Positions 10,561-24,900 of a stretch of 64,000 nt of DNA are shown piece by piece. This DNA comes from Drosophila pseudoobscura (lineage: Eukaryota > Arthropoda > Insecta > Diptera > Drosophilidae), in assembly GCF_009870125.1 (NCBI RefSeq), contig NC_046683.1, positions 62,015,869 to 62,079,868 of the forward strand. The letters run 5' to 3'. The position numbers were made by a program, and so were the translations under genes. Every line of letters starts with the position of its first letter. The first letter of the stretch is position 1. Under the pieces are notes generated by a model, which saw only the letters and a program-made list of their open reading frames with translations, made no database searches and was not told where the DNA came from.

Positions 10561-13500
10561 CGGACCACGGGTCGTATGAGTTATTACAATCAAATGGGCA
10601 CACGTGTGGCCGCCCGCCCAATGGCCAGTAAATCACAATTTTTGGCATGCCGTGTAAACAATGTTATAAATCAGAGAACCGCAAGGCACCCACAAGCCAG
10701 CAGCGACCATATGGCAGAAGCAGACAAGATGCAAGTTGCAGGAGACGCCTCCGCAGACAGGAACGGAGAGAGAGGGGCAGAACAAAAACGCGGGGCGCCA
10801 GGATGCAAGTGACGCATACAGTTAACGCAATGCAGGAGCATGGTTTTGCTGGTGCTAAAGACACTTCAGTCAGTCACTCAGTCAGTCAGTCAGTCAGTGC
10901 GTGGGCGGAACAGAGAGTCTCTAAGATTTACAGCGTTCCTCAAATAATTGCATTCTGAGACGCAGAACGCACGAAGCACCCACGAAACGAAGCGCAGGGG
11001 TGATTGAACTAAAGACAATTTAAATACTAACATTTTTTTGGTACACGACTTTTTCAGGGTTGCTTCAGACTCGCTCTATATTTCGTGTTTGATTGAACCA
11101 AGCTAATACTTTAAGCTCTCCAAAAAAATCAAAAGACTTATTCTCCAATAGCAAATTTTCCTTTTTTTTAAGACAATAAATGGGCTTTGTGTGGTTGGAA
11201 TATGGGCATTATCAAAAAAGTCTGGCTTTGTTAAAAAAAAATAAAAAAAAAAATTCAGAAATAAAAAGCAGAGATCTTAAAAAACGCCAGAATTGTACAT
11301 CAGAACAGAGACTATTTCATCAGAGATTGGTGTGTGATACTCTACAATGAAGAGTGTTATGGTCTTTGGAATTATGTTCCCAATAAATAGCCTTGGTAGT
11401 ACTCTTGGACCATCCGCTGTTGCCCTGGATTATATGATACTTGTATTTCCCTTCCTCCCCCCCTTGAACGCCACCTCTGTTGTTCTCTGCCACTTCAGAT
11501 TCTGGCATCAATAAAAGAGTGTACCAAAATAATAAATAACCAATGTCTGTCTTTGTCTTCTCCGCTCCGTTCCGTTCCGCTCCTCTTCGTTTTCCAATTC
11601 GTCTGCCAAAGATTGACCAACAAATCAATTTACATATATAAGAAATTAAAATTTTATCCCAAATTGTGTGTGCTTGAAAATAATAAAATGACGAAAGATG
11701 TGCCACAAAGAAAAACTTTGGGCACACAGAAAATTGATTTTCTGTTAGGGACGGGACCCCAGACAGATGGATGGATGGATGCATGGATAGATCTATGGAT
11801 GGGTCTTCGTTGGGGAAATGGAGCTGGGGTTCGTCTCTCTCTCTGTCTCGCTCTGCGATAGAGGGCCCCCGAGTATGCAGAGTGTCCGCTGAGTGATGTG
11901 CGCATGGATAATGAAGCAATGACGGCGGCATGAATGACTGAATGAGGCGGCAACCTCTGAGCCCCGAAGAGTTCTCTCTCCCTCAAAGGGGCAGCCGCCG
12001 ACTTGCACGACTCCGCGCGCCAGACTTGAGCCCAACTTGCGGCTTGAGAGCGTTTAATTAAAAGGCAAAAAAACAGAGAGAGAGAGGGAAAAACAAAATG
12101 TAAAGAAGAAAAAAAGGCGGCAACTGAGGCGTCGGCCAACAGTTGATCATTATCAGATACGGCAGCGTAGATAATGCCCGATACAGGCCAAGGGGGGCGG
12201 AGGGAGTGAGATGTTGTTGCTGGGCAGCACTTTAAAAAATGATTTTTATGTTGCGTTTTTTTTATTTTCTTTAGCGGCCCCCTGAGAGAGGCCCCCACAA
12301 GCTCACGCCTCGATGCCAGCTGTCTGTAATTTACGATTGAGGCGAAAAATAAATGGAAAACTTTATTTTGGAAAAACTAAATGAAAATGCATAAATTATT
12401 ACTTCTTGCCGGCGGCTAGAGCATGATTTCCACTTGAGTTTTTGTGGAAATTCAAGATTTTTATGTGTTGTAAGTTTTGATTATTTATTGCTTTTGTCCG
12501 AATATTTTTAAAAATATTTCGATTGGCTTTTGGGGTTTGCAAACTAATGCTAACGGCATGCAGAATGTCTGATAAATTTCGTTTTTGTACTCGCAGAACT
12601 TATGGCACTGGGGCGTTGATATCGCTAGTGAACATTTAGGCTCAAGAAACAATTGACTTGCACCAGATCTGTCTTTGGCAAGGCAAGGATTTCCCCTGAC
12701 CAAACACCCATTTACATTAGAAGGAGAGCACAAGTTCTGAGATCTAAGTAAAACGGAATAGCATGCTCTTGAGATTAAGACAAAACAATAGGCAAAGAGT
12801 ACAGAAAATGGGAAATGAACACAGTCTCTCTTACTTTTTGGCCCATAATCTTGGGCCGTTATACATATGCTCCTTGCTGAGAGTGCCTCACCTTACAAAC
12901 GTGGCACGACGCTAAGCGCTTTTGCACAATATTTTCTACTAGCACTGAAACATAACATTTTTAGACATTTTCCACTAAACTGCACTTCGTTAGAGACCAT
13001 AGAGACACTTTTCCAACATTTTCCAGCTTTTGACGGTTTGGAGTTGACTTGGAAATGCACGCTTGGAAGGGGTGAACAAAATTAAAGCGTGAGAGCGAAA
13101 CAGATATGCATGCGTAGGTGCATGATGAAATTATACAAGCTGGTCCGCTTCCGCAACGCACTCTCTGCTCGGGTCTGAATCTTCGTTCTTCTGTTTCCCA
13201 TTAAACATGGCATCAAAGCGCTCTCAATAGTGCTGAGCGTAAAATAAGACCCGAAAGAGAGCCACCTTGTGTAGGTGGATACGTGGCTCGCTCATTCCAT
13301 GCTCTCTCCTTCATGCTCTAGAGTAGAGTGAATGTTAGGGCATATTGGAAGTTGGAATCGTTTCCTCTCGGCTTCTTCTTTCCATTCCATTGGAGTAGGA
13401 GAGAGGTGAGACAATTTGCAGTAACAAGTGCCAAATGAGAGAGAAATTAGGGCGCGGATCAGAAGGAGAGCTTGGAAGGCGACTGAAGAGAGCGACCCAC

Positions 13501-16500
13501 TAATCCACCTACGCATACAAATCTGCATCGTACTCGTCTGCGTTCAATCTTGTAGGTGTAGTAGATTAGCAGTGCCAACTCTGTTCTATGTAGGGTTTAA
13601 ATTGGGAAACTTTTGGGAAAATTTCTCGGAAACTACATTTCCAACATTCCGACAGATCCCCGATATGATCTCCCAGACATTTCAGATATTTCTAGACACT
13701 GAAGAGGCCTGATCTCTGCCAAACTCCACCCACTTGCTGGCATCCCTCTCAGAGTCATTTCGTTTTTATAGCTCTCATTTAATCTATCGCTTGCCATCAT
13801 GTTTTTGGCATCATTAATCTGGTCATTAAGTCCCACAGCAACCATAATCCCAATCCCCCACACAACAGACACGCATTTGTATTTGTTTGAGGGCCTAATC
13901 GTTTGATGGACATCGATGGATAGGATGGTGGACTCTTGTAAATGTAAAATCGTAAAAATTCCGTCGAAACAAGCGGGCAAAAAGCGCCGGAAAAAAACCC
14001 AAAAGCTCATAAAAAAAATGCTGATTGGAATGGCTTCATTGCGTAGACAAAAATTGTTGGTGGGTCCGAGATGTTTGAATGGATTTTTAATGATTTCGGG
14101 CTAATAAGCAACAATTGGTTGCACCTGCCCCTCGACTCCACACTCCCCACTCCACACTCAATGTACAGTTACAATTTCCGCTTACATTTCTCCGTTCAGC
14201 ACCAATTCCATATGCATTTATTTTGGTTCTTTTTTTTTTTGAGTTGTGGGCCCGCGTTTATCAAAATTAATTGAAAATTTTCGTCGTTGTTTTAACGACT
14301 TCTGGGTAAAAGTCATTTGAAAGCAGGAGAACGAACGATGATGAGTGAGAGAAGACATCAAACGGCCAGTTGCTGCTGCTGCTGTTGCTGCACATGTTAC
14401 CAAGAGCCCAAAAAACACACACACACTGAAGATCTCTTTTGGGAGCCTCATTTGGCTCTTCCATTTCCATTTCCATGGGCCTGGACCTGGGCCCTGGCCC
14501 GCCTGTCAGTTTTATGGCCTTACAATATAGTATAATTTCCTGTCAGTCGCAGTCGCAGTCGGAGTCACAGTCCCACAACCGACGGACAGCGCCAAAAACT
14601 ACAATTCATAATTGCTTTGGAAATTTGTTTATAAACGCGTTGTCCAGAGCCATCCATCGACGACGAACGGGGGACGGGAGCCGGGAGACAACTTCATTTG
14701 AATTTTATGACAAAACATATACTCGTAATAAAGTATAAATATTTATGACCAGCACTTACAACAAAGTTAATTTATTTAATAGTTTGACGATGTACCCGAA
14801 CGACCGACCGACCGACCCTATCTACACATACATATACATAGAAGATTTTTATTTTCCTTTGATTTCATTTGATTTTACGACTTTCAAAAGAAATAATTAT
14901 GAATCTTTTCCTCGAGCTTGATCACGGAAAATACTTTTATATTTTTTAATGAGATCTAGCCCTGTTTGGGAAATTTATCTGCCTATCTAATTTATGTTTG
15001 TCTCATATTTTTTGCTGAAAATATGTTCATATGTGGGACAGCAGCAGCAGCTCATCAAAGTTGAATGCTGTTGAATGTTTTAATAGCTTGGCAGTTCTTG
15101 GAATTATGCTTTACATAAATAAAGTGTAAAAAAGTATATATATGTACATATGTATGTACATAAACGAGTATTTTCCTATTAATCGTGTTCGAGAGAAAAG
15201 CAATTATGTTTATCTCCTGCAGCAAAAGCAGCCTCCCTAACCTAATAAGTAAGCCCATGCACACACACACACATACAGCTCATACATACATTTATACCTA
15301 TAAAGCATATACATATAGCATAGCCCTTCAAAAACTCATCAGAATTGGCCATACAAATATGGGCTACACAGGGGTTGGGACGGACATAAAGAGAAAGGGG
15401 GGGTCTGGGAGACCGAGAGAATGACAGAGAGACCGTTTCCAATACAGCTTCCTTGTCAATTACAGTGACAGTTGCCATGGTCGCCACTCAGTCATCGTCC
15501 GGGGCAAATGTCAGAACCCTATTGCCATCCATCCACATATGTATGGCCCTGGCCCCTACCGAAAACCAAAGCCAGACCAGATCCCAGCCATGTCCAGTCT
15601 CTGACGAGGCCATCCACCTCCACCTCCAGCCTACCCGACCCGCCTGATACACCCACTCGGCTTTTGGGTAATTACATTTGCAGTCAAAGTGGAAATGCTG
15701 ACACAGGCCTGGCCTGTACATCAACTTTTGTCAAACGCAGTGCAAAATATTGTGCGAAATTAAACAGAATATGCCCGAGAGCGGCACAGGGGGACGGCAT
15801 ACGGGATACGGGAAACGGGATACGAGCATAAAGGAGTAGCAGCAGGAGAAGGAGCAGAGTAAAACATAAATCAATATCTGGGCAGGGCGGACAGATCCCT
15901 GACATCAATCAGGGGCCCCGCATCTGATAGAGAGAACATCATGAAATTAAGACGATGGATCAATGGATGACGACGAAGGTCGAAACAAAGACAGAGGCAG
16001 GAAAGGCCCAGGCCCAAGCCCAAGCCCATCCAGAAGAATGGAAGAACGAAACGAAACGAAACGTAACCCTTCTGTTAGAAAGAGGTTCTCCATCTCCCTC
16101 TCCCCTCTCCCCACTCCCCCCTCTCTATGCGATCGCGTGTTCTTCTTCAATTACAGCGCCATTATACCCCGAAAGCCGAAAACGTTTTACGGTGCGAAAG
16201 CCTGTGGACCCCCCGAGGGCACGGCTCGGCTCGGCTCGGGACCGGGGAAGATCTGTGTGCCGCCCCGCGGGCACCCCCCCCCCGCTGCCACCGCCGCCGC
16301 CGCCGACTCCACTTGCTTTTGATCGGAGAAGAAAGAAAAAGCTTTGTGTTTTTTTTGGTTGGGTTTTTTTTTCAGCGTAATTCAGGATTCTCCTTGCTCT
16401 GTTATTATCGTCGGGTCTTGAGCTTGGGTCTGGGGTTACTTCTCGGTTTTTTTTTTTTAAGTTTTTTTTTTGGTTTCTTGTGGGTAATTGCCCTGATGTT

Positions 16501-17540
16501 TGGTCTCAGCAGGCGGTGGTGCGGTGCTGCTCTGGGGAGGGGCCCACAAGCAACGCCGATGTTGCCGCTCAAATTTAAAAACAATCAAAATTGCTCGATG
16601 CGGCGGCTATGCATAGGAGCCAAATTAAAACCGGGTATTATCCATATACTATGTATGTTTGTATGTATGTACATATGTGTATAATCATAAGCCGAACCGC
16701 AGCAAAGGCGAGAAGAAAAGAAAGCTCCGCTTTTTGGGGCGTGGAAATTGTTGCACTTGAAGATGTTGCTCCTACGAGCACTCTGCATGAGATTAGAAAG
16801 GTGTTTGTGGAAGATTTAAGGTCTATCGGATCTATCTGAGCGACTCGAATCCCATTTATTTTTCAACATTCATAAGGAAAAACGAAAAGACACATATTCC
16901 GGCGAAAAATGGTATAGTAACAAAAAACATACCGATATTTAACTTAAATATTCGATTTTAAAATACAATCAAAGTAAAATTAAAAAGGAATCGCTGTAAA
17001 CATAAACTTAATAATAATAATTTAATAATTTGGACCCATTTAATATAATCAATTTGTAGGAAATATGTACATATGTACATACATACATATATGTATATAA
17101 AATATGAAATACATATATTAAATATTTTCATATTAATATCAAAATGCAAGTAAAAAGACTTTCCGTTTCTTTTCGTTTTATTTTTGAAGTTATCATTCCC
17201 AGATCGAATCTATTGTTATAAATTTTTAAATCGAATTTTAAATATGAAAATTTCAGTGTTGTCGCCGCTGGGTATAGCTTTAAATATTTGTTAAAAACAC
17301 ATTTAATCATATTCTTCTCAGTAAATCTCCATTGAATATCGACAAATTTGAGCAGTCCCTGTGGAAAAGTGCCATCAAAAACCACTGCTACAGCCGGAAA
17401 GAGCACGGAAATGCTCAAAGTAAACGCTCTTAAATAAACAAAACCATATCATATCAAAACAACACTCAATCCTCCATTCGAAAACCACTCACCACTCACG
17501 TACTGTGAGCAGCCAAAGAGAGAGAGCCATGGCATGCCTC
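10561..17540. other. intergenic region upstream of nkd
   Basis: No gene is supported. It contains a CAGT repeat (10867-10898), GGAT and GACC microsatellites (about 11765, 14797), GA/CT runs, CA runs, and an AT-rich block at about 16850-17310 dominated by ATAC/ATGT and poly-A/T stretches. TCF-type HMG sites occur at 13212-13219 (ATCAAAGC) and 14856-14863 (CCTTTGAT). This is where the upstream Wingless-responsive enhancers of nkd described in D. melanogaster would be expected, but their positions cannot be read from one genome. Confidence 0.5.
10867..10898 (+). repeat. CAGT tetranucleotide repeat
   Basis: About eight near-perfect CAGT units with one ACTC interruption. It is an ordinary microsatellite. 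Confidence 0.9.
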
Positions 17541-18978
17541 TCAGAAAGGTATGGACCGTCCGCTCTTCGCGGTGCTCAAACACTCGATATAGGTCCCCAC
17601 GAAGAGAGAGCACAGAGCAGAGAGCGAGTCATGGCCATGGTATAAGCAGCAGTCGGGTGGACGGTTTGGTGCCTCAACCACTTTGTGAGTCGATTCGAGT
17701 CGAGTCGCCTCCCCGTGTAGCGCCGCGTTCGGTTTGTACCGTTTAGTTTGTTTTCGTCGGCCATTAGCGAGAGTCGTGTGTCGTTCCGAGAGATACATCC
17801 GAAGCAGAGATATTCTCGTCGTTCTAGAAGATACGCCGCCACAACCACGGACCGAAATGAATTTTTTTCCGTGATATACGTATAAATTAAATCAAATATA
17901 AACGTATCGTATCTGTGTTGAATACGCGACAAGTGAGAGAAAATTCAAATGAAAAGCTAAACAACCCGAAAAACCGCCCCCGCAACAATCACACCCCCCG
18001 AATAAGTCGCCCACCCCCACACCCCCACAGCCCAAAAACGTCCCCCCTCCCACACCACCAAAACACATCGTTCGCGTCTCTTGAAATTCATTTGGAAATA
18101 AATCGTGTTTTTAGCATTTTTTTTTTGGTTGTTGTTGTATTTTTGCTGTTTAATCGCTAGCCGCCAGCCAAGTTATTTACATCGACCGTCGGGCAACAAC
18201 AACAACAACAACAACAACAACAGCAACGACAACAGTTACAGCAACAAGAACAACAACCACAACAAGTCGAGTCTGGCGAAAAATGTTTTACAATTAAAAT
18301 TACGCGCGCAGCAGGCAAAAGTATCTGGCAGATACGCAAACACACACATACCCACCCATACACTGAAAGCAGGGCGCAATATGCGCAAATTAAACTAAAA
18401 TGCAGCATATCAGAGCTGTAAAAACTTTTACGACTCCCCCTCCTGCCACTGCCATTGCCATTGCCACTGCCACTGCCGCTGCCCCTGCCACTCCACAGAG
18501 AGAGAGTGTCCTGGTCCTGGTCCTGCCACCCGCACAGTCGAAAATAATACCAGATACAAATTAAGGTCGCTCAGCGGCAGCGCATAAAACAGGAACAACA
18601 ATCCCAGGACAACGACAACACAGGACAACGGTGAAGAAGTTTCTACCTGAGGAGAGTATATTAGAGGCAGGACTACTACGGGATCCGGGATCCTTACACA
18701 AAAGGATATCCAGCAGGGGAGCAGCGCGCACACACACAAAGGCCGTAAAACATTTTGGGCTGCTGCAGGTCGGTCCTCCTGGCATTCTCCTGGCATCCTC
18801 CTCTGGTCGTAAATTTTCAACCCAACCAAGCAACACCAACCCCCACCCCGTCCCAACACACGCCAGAAAGAGCCGAAAATATCCAAGAAGTAACTGCATC
18901 TACGGCTAACCAGCAAAAGGAAAACACACATATACATATATAAATATATATATATATATAAATATTCGAGCATTCGAG
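17541..18978 (+). promoter_or_regulatory. nkd: probable nkd promoter and 5' leader
   Basis: The last 1.4 kb before the nkd ATG shifts from intergenic composition to an A/C-rich leader with a CAA repeat (18194-18232) and a TGCCAY hexamer array (18443-18492). A TATA-like TATAAG lies at 17641-17646 behind GA-repeat (GAGA-factor type) sequence at about 17517-17526, so transcription may start near 17670. An alternating TA tract (18928-18966) lies directly upstream of the start codon. The start site and any intron in the leader are not determined. Confidence 0.4.
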
Positions 18979-21900
18979 ATGGCGGGCAACATTGTCAAAT
19001 GGTGGAAGCATAAAATACTCGGCGGCTACAAACAATTCTCAGGTAAGCGAGAAAGCCAAAGCGCTCTCCTCAACTTGTTTAGTGAATTTCCAGAGAGACA
19101 GCAAGACAGAGAGACAGAGAGATAGTTGCCAACAGATATGAAAAGATGGATGGTAATGATCTTGGGGAGTGCTAAAGTTGCGACAGGCGAGAGTTCGGGG
19201 GAAACAATTTGTTGAAAATACGAAAATAAATTGAATTTAAATGTTACCTGGAAGTCGACATTTATGTGATTTTGGGGCTACTTCGAGAGTAGATATACTC
19301 GTGCACATTTAAATCATTGTTCAGCTATAATTTTTAATAGGATTTGGTTGGGTTCCCAGGTTAATCCTCTACTTATTCCACTTTTCTTATAATTTTCTAT
19401 CTAAATCCTTCAATGTTAAATATTCAATGCAAAAAGCCTCCTCCATTCATTCGCTTGGATGTGGCTGGCTGGTTGTGTTATCAGAGACCCATTCCCCCCA
19501 TTAACATGCAACAATCTGGCATTGAAGATCTGAAATATGGCCCTTCTGCCACACATACACTCGCACACAGCACAGCACAGCACAGCCATCCCAGATACCC
19601 AGATACCCATCCACCCATCTATCTTCTATTCAGAATTCATTCAGTCAAGGGCTTCTCCCACATCCTTTTCCAATAATTACGCAGAAACAACAATAACAAC
19701 GGATCGGCTGGAAGAAGAATGAAAATGAAATGTAGGCAATCCCCCAGCGGACTGCATTTTTATCTTGAAGATACAGATACCCGGGGTCGGGTACACAGCC
19801 GGAGAATGTTTCGCTTGTGGTCGTTCGTTCGGCGGAGAGGGAGAGCGAGAGCGAGCGGGAGAGGGAGCAGGATGGGACGATACACACAAAAATAGAACGA
19901 AATTGAAAATCGGGGCATATAACAGAGGAATAACAACTACAAAACATCAAAAGAAAAACGACGCATGGAAAATAGACAGTTTTTTTCTTCTCTTTTGGAA
20001 AACAGATCGAAGTGTTTGTAGAGATACACAGAAAGAAGGGATCGGATCGGATCGATTCGAATCGGATGGGATGGGATGGGATCGCCGCTGCAGTCGTGAT
20101 CAATAGAACGTTTGGCTCCTGCTATAGAGACCTTCCTTCCTTCTCCTTAGTCATGGGTAGCATACTCGTATCATACGCGTAAATAAACAAGGGACCGCGT
20201 ACCGCAGAACGAACCCCTGCGCACCTCCGATAGCCCCCGAGAACCCCCGAGAGCTCCCGAGAACTGCCGAGAATCGGAATTGGAAATGCGGACGACCTTT
20301 CTGCCAAACGGTCGAGACGCGACGTTGATGTCCGAATCGATGAAGGAACATCAATCAATCAATGTTTTGTTTTTTGTTTTTCTTCTACCATTCTGTTGTT
20401 TTCTGTCCACAAATTCATTGGAAATACGAGTGTATGCCGTCTCCGTACTCCCTTTTTTTCCGTGAGAGAGAGAGTGGGGAGGGGGGGGGGGGATCTCTAC
20501 TGGCAATTGGTCTGCGCCAATTAAATGCCAGGCCAACACTTTGAACCCTTCCTGATGAGTCGAGTCGAGACGAGACGAGAGTCTCCTTTTGCTGTTGGCC
20601 GCCAGGACGGGGGCCCCCATACACTAATTGCTTGCAGATGCACCGGGGGATTCAAAGGAAACCTCCAAAGGCACACCGAAGCATGCAACTTCAAAGAAAG
20701 CAGCCAGCAGCAGGCACAGGCACAGCCACTGCCACAGCCACAAAAATTCGATGAGCCAGAGAGGCAGGAGTTAAAGGAAGAGCCCAAGAGAGGGAGAGCG
20801 AGAGAGAGAAAAAATGAAAATAAAGCGAATTGAAATGCCGACGCCGTTTAAAAACAACGTACGAACATTTCTTACCTGTTGCAGGCAAAGGCAAAGGCAA
20901 AGGTAAAGGTAAAGCCATAGGTAAACGTAAACGTAAACGCAGAGAGAGGTAAAGGTAAAGGTAAAGGCAGCTGCTACGAGGCCAAGACCGACGGACGGAC
21001 CGGTGGACGGGCCGATGGACAGACCGACTCTCATACACAAAAACCTTTTAAAACCCTCACGTTGATAAAACAACAACAACAAGAGGCTGAGCCGCCGCCG
21101 CCGCCGCCGCCGCCGCAAGCAAAAATAATAATAACTGAGCCGAGGCGGCAGGCGGCAGAGTCGGCAGAGTCGTTGCAAGCTGCTGCTCCGACTCGATTCC
21201 CCATTCCCCATCTCCAGCTCCACCATCCCATTCCATCCATAGCCACATCCACATCCACATCCCAACCAGTTCCGCGGCCCGGCCAACTATGCCAAACATC
21301 TCCACGGCAACGGCGGCGGCGGCGGTGGCGGCCATACACAAAAGCGGTTTTTAGAGACGGAACGACGATCGACAGATGGACGGACGGATCCAGCGAGCCA
21401 GCGATCCAGCGAGTGTATGTACGTTGTTTTGTATCTTTGAGATACACACCGCGCGCGGCTTTGCCGCAGCTCGCGTTGAGTGCCCTGCTGCTGCCGCTGC
21501 CGCTGCCTTCGGATCGGATCGGATGCTGTGAATGCGGCGGTGCGGCCTCAGTCAAGCTGCGCTTTGCGCTCTGTTCAAAAGATGCGCTTTTCGCTTTGAG
21601 GCGCGGCACCAGAGGCCGTCCCCACAGTGGGACAAAAGACACACGACAAGAGAGTCTTGGTGTGTGTGCGTGTGTGTGTTTAAATGGGGATTATCAGAGA
21701 TACTTATACTCCAAATACGAGAGCTGGAAATAGAGAGGGATTTTAAGGGAATTTACGTGGAGTCTTAGGAACCCAAAGAAGTGCTTTTTGAATGGGAAAC
21801 ACACCATTATATGCATAAAATATTCAGTTTTTAAAGACACATATTAAAATTAGTTTAAAAAAAATTTTAATTAAACATAAATGTATTTAAAAGTCTTTTT

Positions 21901-24900
21901 GTTACGGCCTACAATTAATAAAAATATACAAAAATTTAAAAAAAAAATGTGTTTTGTTAAATACACAAAATTGTAGTTTTTGTAATGAATGAAGTTTATT
22001 TATTTGAAATAAGAACAAATATTAAAATCAATTAATATTATATTAAATTTAATATTTGAAAGCACTTTGTTTTTAAAATTTCCACTCTCTAAAAATTGTG
22101 TTTAAATTACAAAAATAAAATAACGATTATAAGCTTGGAAAAGCGCACTCGAAAATGAAGCATTTTCCTCCTCCTCCTCCCCTCCCCCCAATCGAACTTG
22201 TGCCCACTGTGCCGCCTCGAATGCGGGTTTCACAACTTTTGCCTTGGCTTTTCTTCGCGTTGATGTTGCTGTTGTGGTGTTGTGCTGTTGCCTTCTGCTG
22301 TTATTATAATGGTTGTTGTTGGTATTATTATGGTTGTTGTGAATTACGGTAGAAGGCAACAGGCGAATCGCGTTGGCTGTGCTCTGACAGGCCGCCGCCA
22401 TACACTCGCGACTTGAACTCGGTTTGGCGGGAGCAGGGGCTCTGGGCGGTGGGGAGAGGAGAGGAGAGGGACCTCCTCAAGCTGCAACTTCCAACTTTGA
22501 CTCTGGACGATTTTTGTTGTTGGTTGCTGCTGATCCACCGCAAAAGAGTGGACATGCATCCGTAGAGTGGGGCCAATAGCCTGGTATAAGCAATTTTCGT
22601 AATATTAGCCAGGAAGTTGCCGTTCGAGCGTTCAAGCGTTCAAGCGTTCGAGCGTTCGCCTTTTCGTTGACATGCCAGCGACCCTATATGGTGTTCGGCT
22701 CTTGGCTCTTGGCTCTGTTTTGGTTCGAATCGGAACGGGCTTCGACAGCAGGACTGGTTTTCGGAGGCCGAAACAATGCTCCTCCTGCCTTGGCCGCCTG
22801 CCGCCTGCCGCCTTGTGCCAAAAGATAAAAAGCTGTTAGCTCGTAGCTTCTGCATTTCTGCAGCTCCAGCAGCAGCATCCAGCTGGGAGGCAGGGTCGTC
22901 AGGGCGAAGAGGGGGCTTCAAGATATATGTAATGACTTTTGAGGTTTTTGTTTTGGTCCGTCGGCGGCAGTGGCAGCGGCAACGGCAGCGGCAGCGGCTT
23001 ATGTTTTGGGGCCGTGTTTTGTGTTGATTTAGCAATTGGCTTTTGAGGCTCTGGCCTTCCTGGCCAGCAAGCCTTCTTCTTGGAATTCTCGTACTCCTTT
23101 CTTTTCTTTGAAAGACCCATAACTTCTAGCCTATATGTAAATTGTAAGCCCAAACAACAACAGAGCAGAGTACAGTAGAGGAAACACAGAGGAAATACAG
23201 AGGAAATTTCTGGGAAAACGATACACAAAGCAAAGCAAAACAAAACAAAACAAAACACACACCAGCGAATACTTGTGGCAGTGCTTTTTGGGTTTCCAAT
23301 AAATGTGATGGAAGAACCGTGTTTTGGATCCCCCCAGTTGGTTCTTCTTCTTTGCAAAATGTATGGGGGGCTACGGGCTACGGGATACGGGTTACGGGTG
23401 TAAGAGTGTATGTCGGCGGTACCTCTGACGTCTGATTGATAAGGCGAACTCCACTTTCCGTCTTATCTTAATAATATTTAATGCACGGCAGGGCGGGGCA
23501 GGGCGGGGCAGGGCGGGGCAGGGCGGTGAACGGTGGAACGTTGGATCGGTGAGCGGTGATCGGTGAACACTCGTAGCCAAGTAGAGTGTCCGACTACTCG
23601 GGTCGTAGGAATACTCGTAGTTTGTGTATAGTGAAAATGAAATTGAAAATAATACAAAACGCTTTGTCGGTCATTAGCTTTGAGTGGACGCCGCCACTGG
23701 CACCGCCACAGTGACAGCCACAGCCACAGCGACACATCGGCCTTTGCCTCTTCGATCCCCTCCCCACCCCCCTCTTCGTTCCACTTCTCATTTGGTATTT
23801 TCGTATTTCTTTTTTTTTTTTGTATTTTGGGGATCGCCGCGTCATATGTGCGCTTGGGATCGGGTCGGGTTTTCGGTTTGGTTTGGTTTTTATTATGTCA
23901 AAGCGTAGAAGCCGCCAAACATGTGGGCCCCACGAGTGCGTGTGTGTGCGCGAGTATCTGTGTTTTGCTTTGAGTGAAAATTAGTCTGGGAAACGGCCCC
24001 CCACTAAACAGAAATCAAGGGGCTTTCCTGGCAGGAGAGAGGATATTATCAAACACATTTAACATTAAAGAGATCACTTATAAATAGTAAATTCTAGTCG
24101 AAACTATAGGTACATCCGTTCTGTCTTCATATTCAAGGATTGATCCAAATAAAAGGACTAACAATACCCTCGCATTCTAGTGATTAAATACCACTCGAAT
24201 TGTGCCTGCTGGGTGCACTGTCAGCCACTATATTATATAGAAATGTTCGAAATTTTGTGGAGTTGCATTTGCCAGAGGATATTCCGAGTAGGTTGTGGGC
24301 AGGGGGGGGGGGGGGCGTATGGTTGGGATGGCCATGCTGTTGGTGGAGATAAAACAAAAGGCGGCTAACAAACAGAAACCAGAGCAAACCGAGAGCCCCA
24401 ACACTGACAACAAAAGCGTACTATCAATGGGTGTCTGTATCTGTGTGTGTATCTGTGTGTGTGTGTGTTGGCATTCGGGTGTCGTGTCTGTCGTCTGCAC
24501 ACAGACACTTTCCGCTTTTGAAGTGGCTTTTAATTGATAAAAAGCAGAAAAAAAGGCGAAAAGAGAATAAACCGTAAACCGTAAACCGTACGGGCATTAC
24601 ACATACGCCATGGTGGCCGTGGCAGGAAAATTGAGAGCTGATACCAGCAGCGGCAGCACCAGAGCACCAGAGCAACGACATTGATATTAATTCCCACGCT
24701 GTTGATGCCAGAGTGCTCTCTCTCCATCTCTCGCTAGAATTTATTTTCGGGGCTCTCCCCATCCACCACGTAGTTAAATGATAAAAACGTGTTGCACCCC
24801 CTCCCCCCCCACTCCCTACCCAAATCAGAATGGGTGCGGAATGCAGGAGGGGGCCTGGGAGGGAGAGCTAAGTGCTTCTGGGAGCGAAAATAGATAATGG

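Noticed and set aside
11320..11931. 203-codon minus-strand open frame, and similar long minus-strand frames (7566-8078, 18428-18973, 21031-21642)
   Set aside because: Composition follows GA/CT, GGAT and GC-rich repeats. There is no domain, no plausible splice structure and no conserved motif.
20866..20890. Minus-strand AG|GTAAGAA (ratchet-like) next to the hexamer array
   Set aside because: The pyrimidine tract is only the reverse of the GGCAAA repeat, and there is no minus-strand gene to splice.
21062..21733. 223-codon plus-strand open frame with polyPro
   Set aside because: It begins at a TTG, is built on CAA, CCG and other repeats, and lies in GC-rich intron DNA where stops are rare by chance.
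22721..22734. tRNA B-box-like GGTTCGAATCGG
   Set aside because: There is no A box at the right distance and no cloverleaf arms around it.
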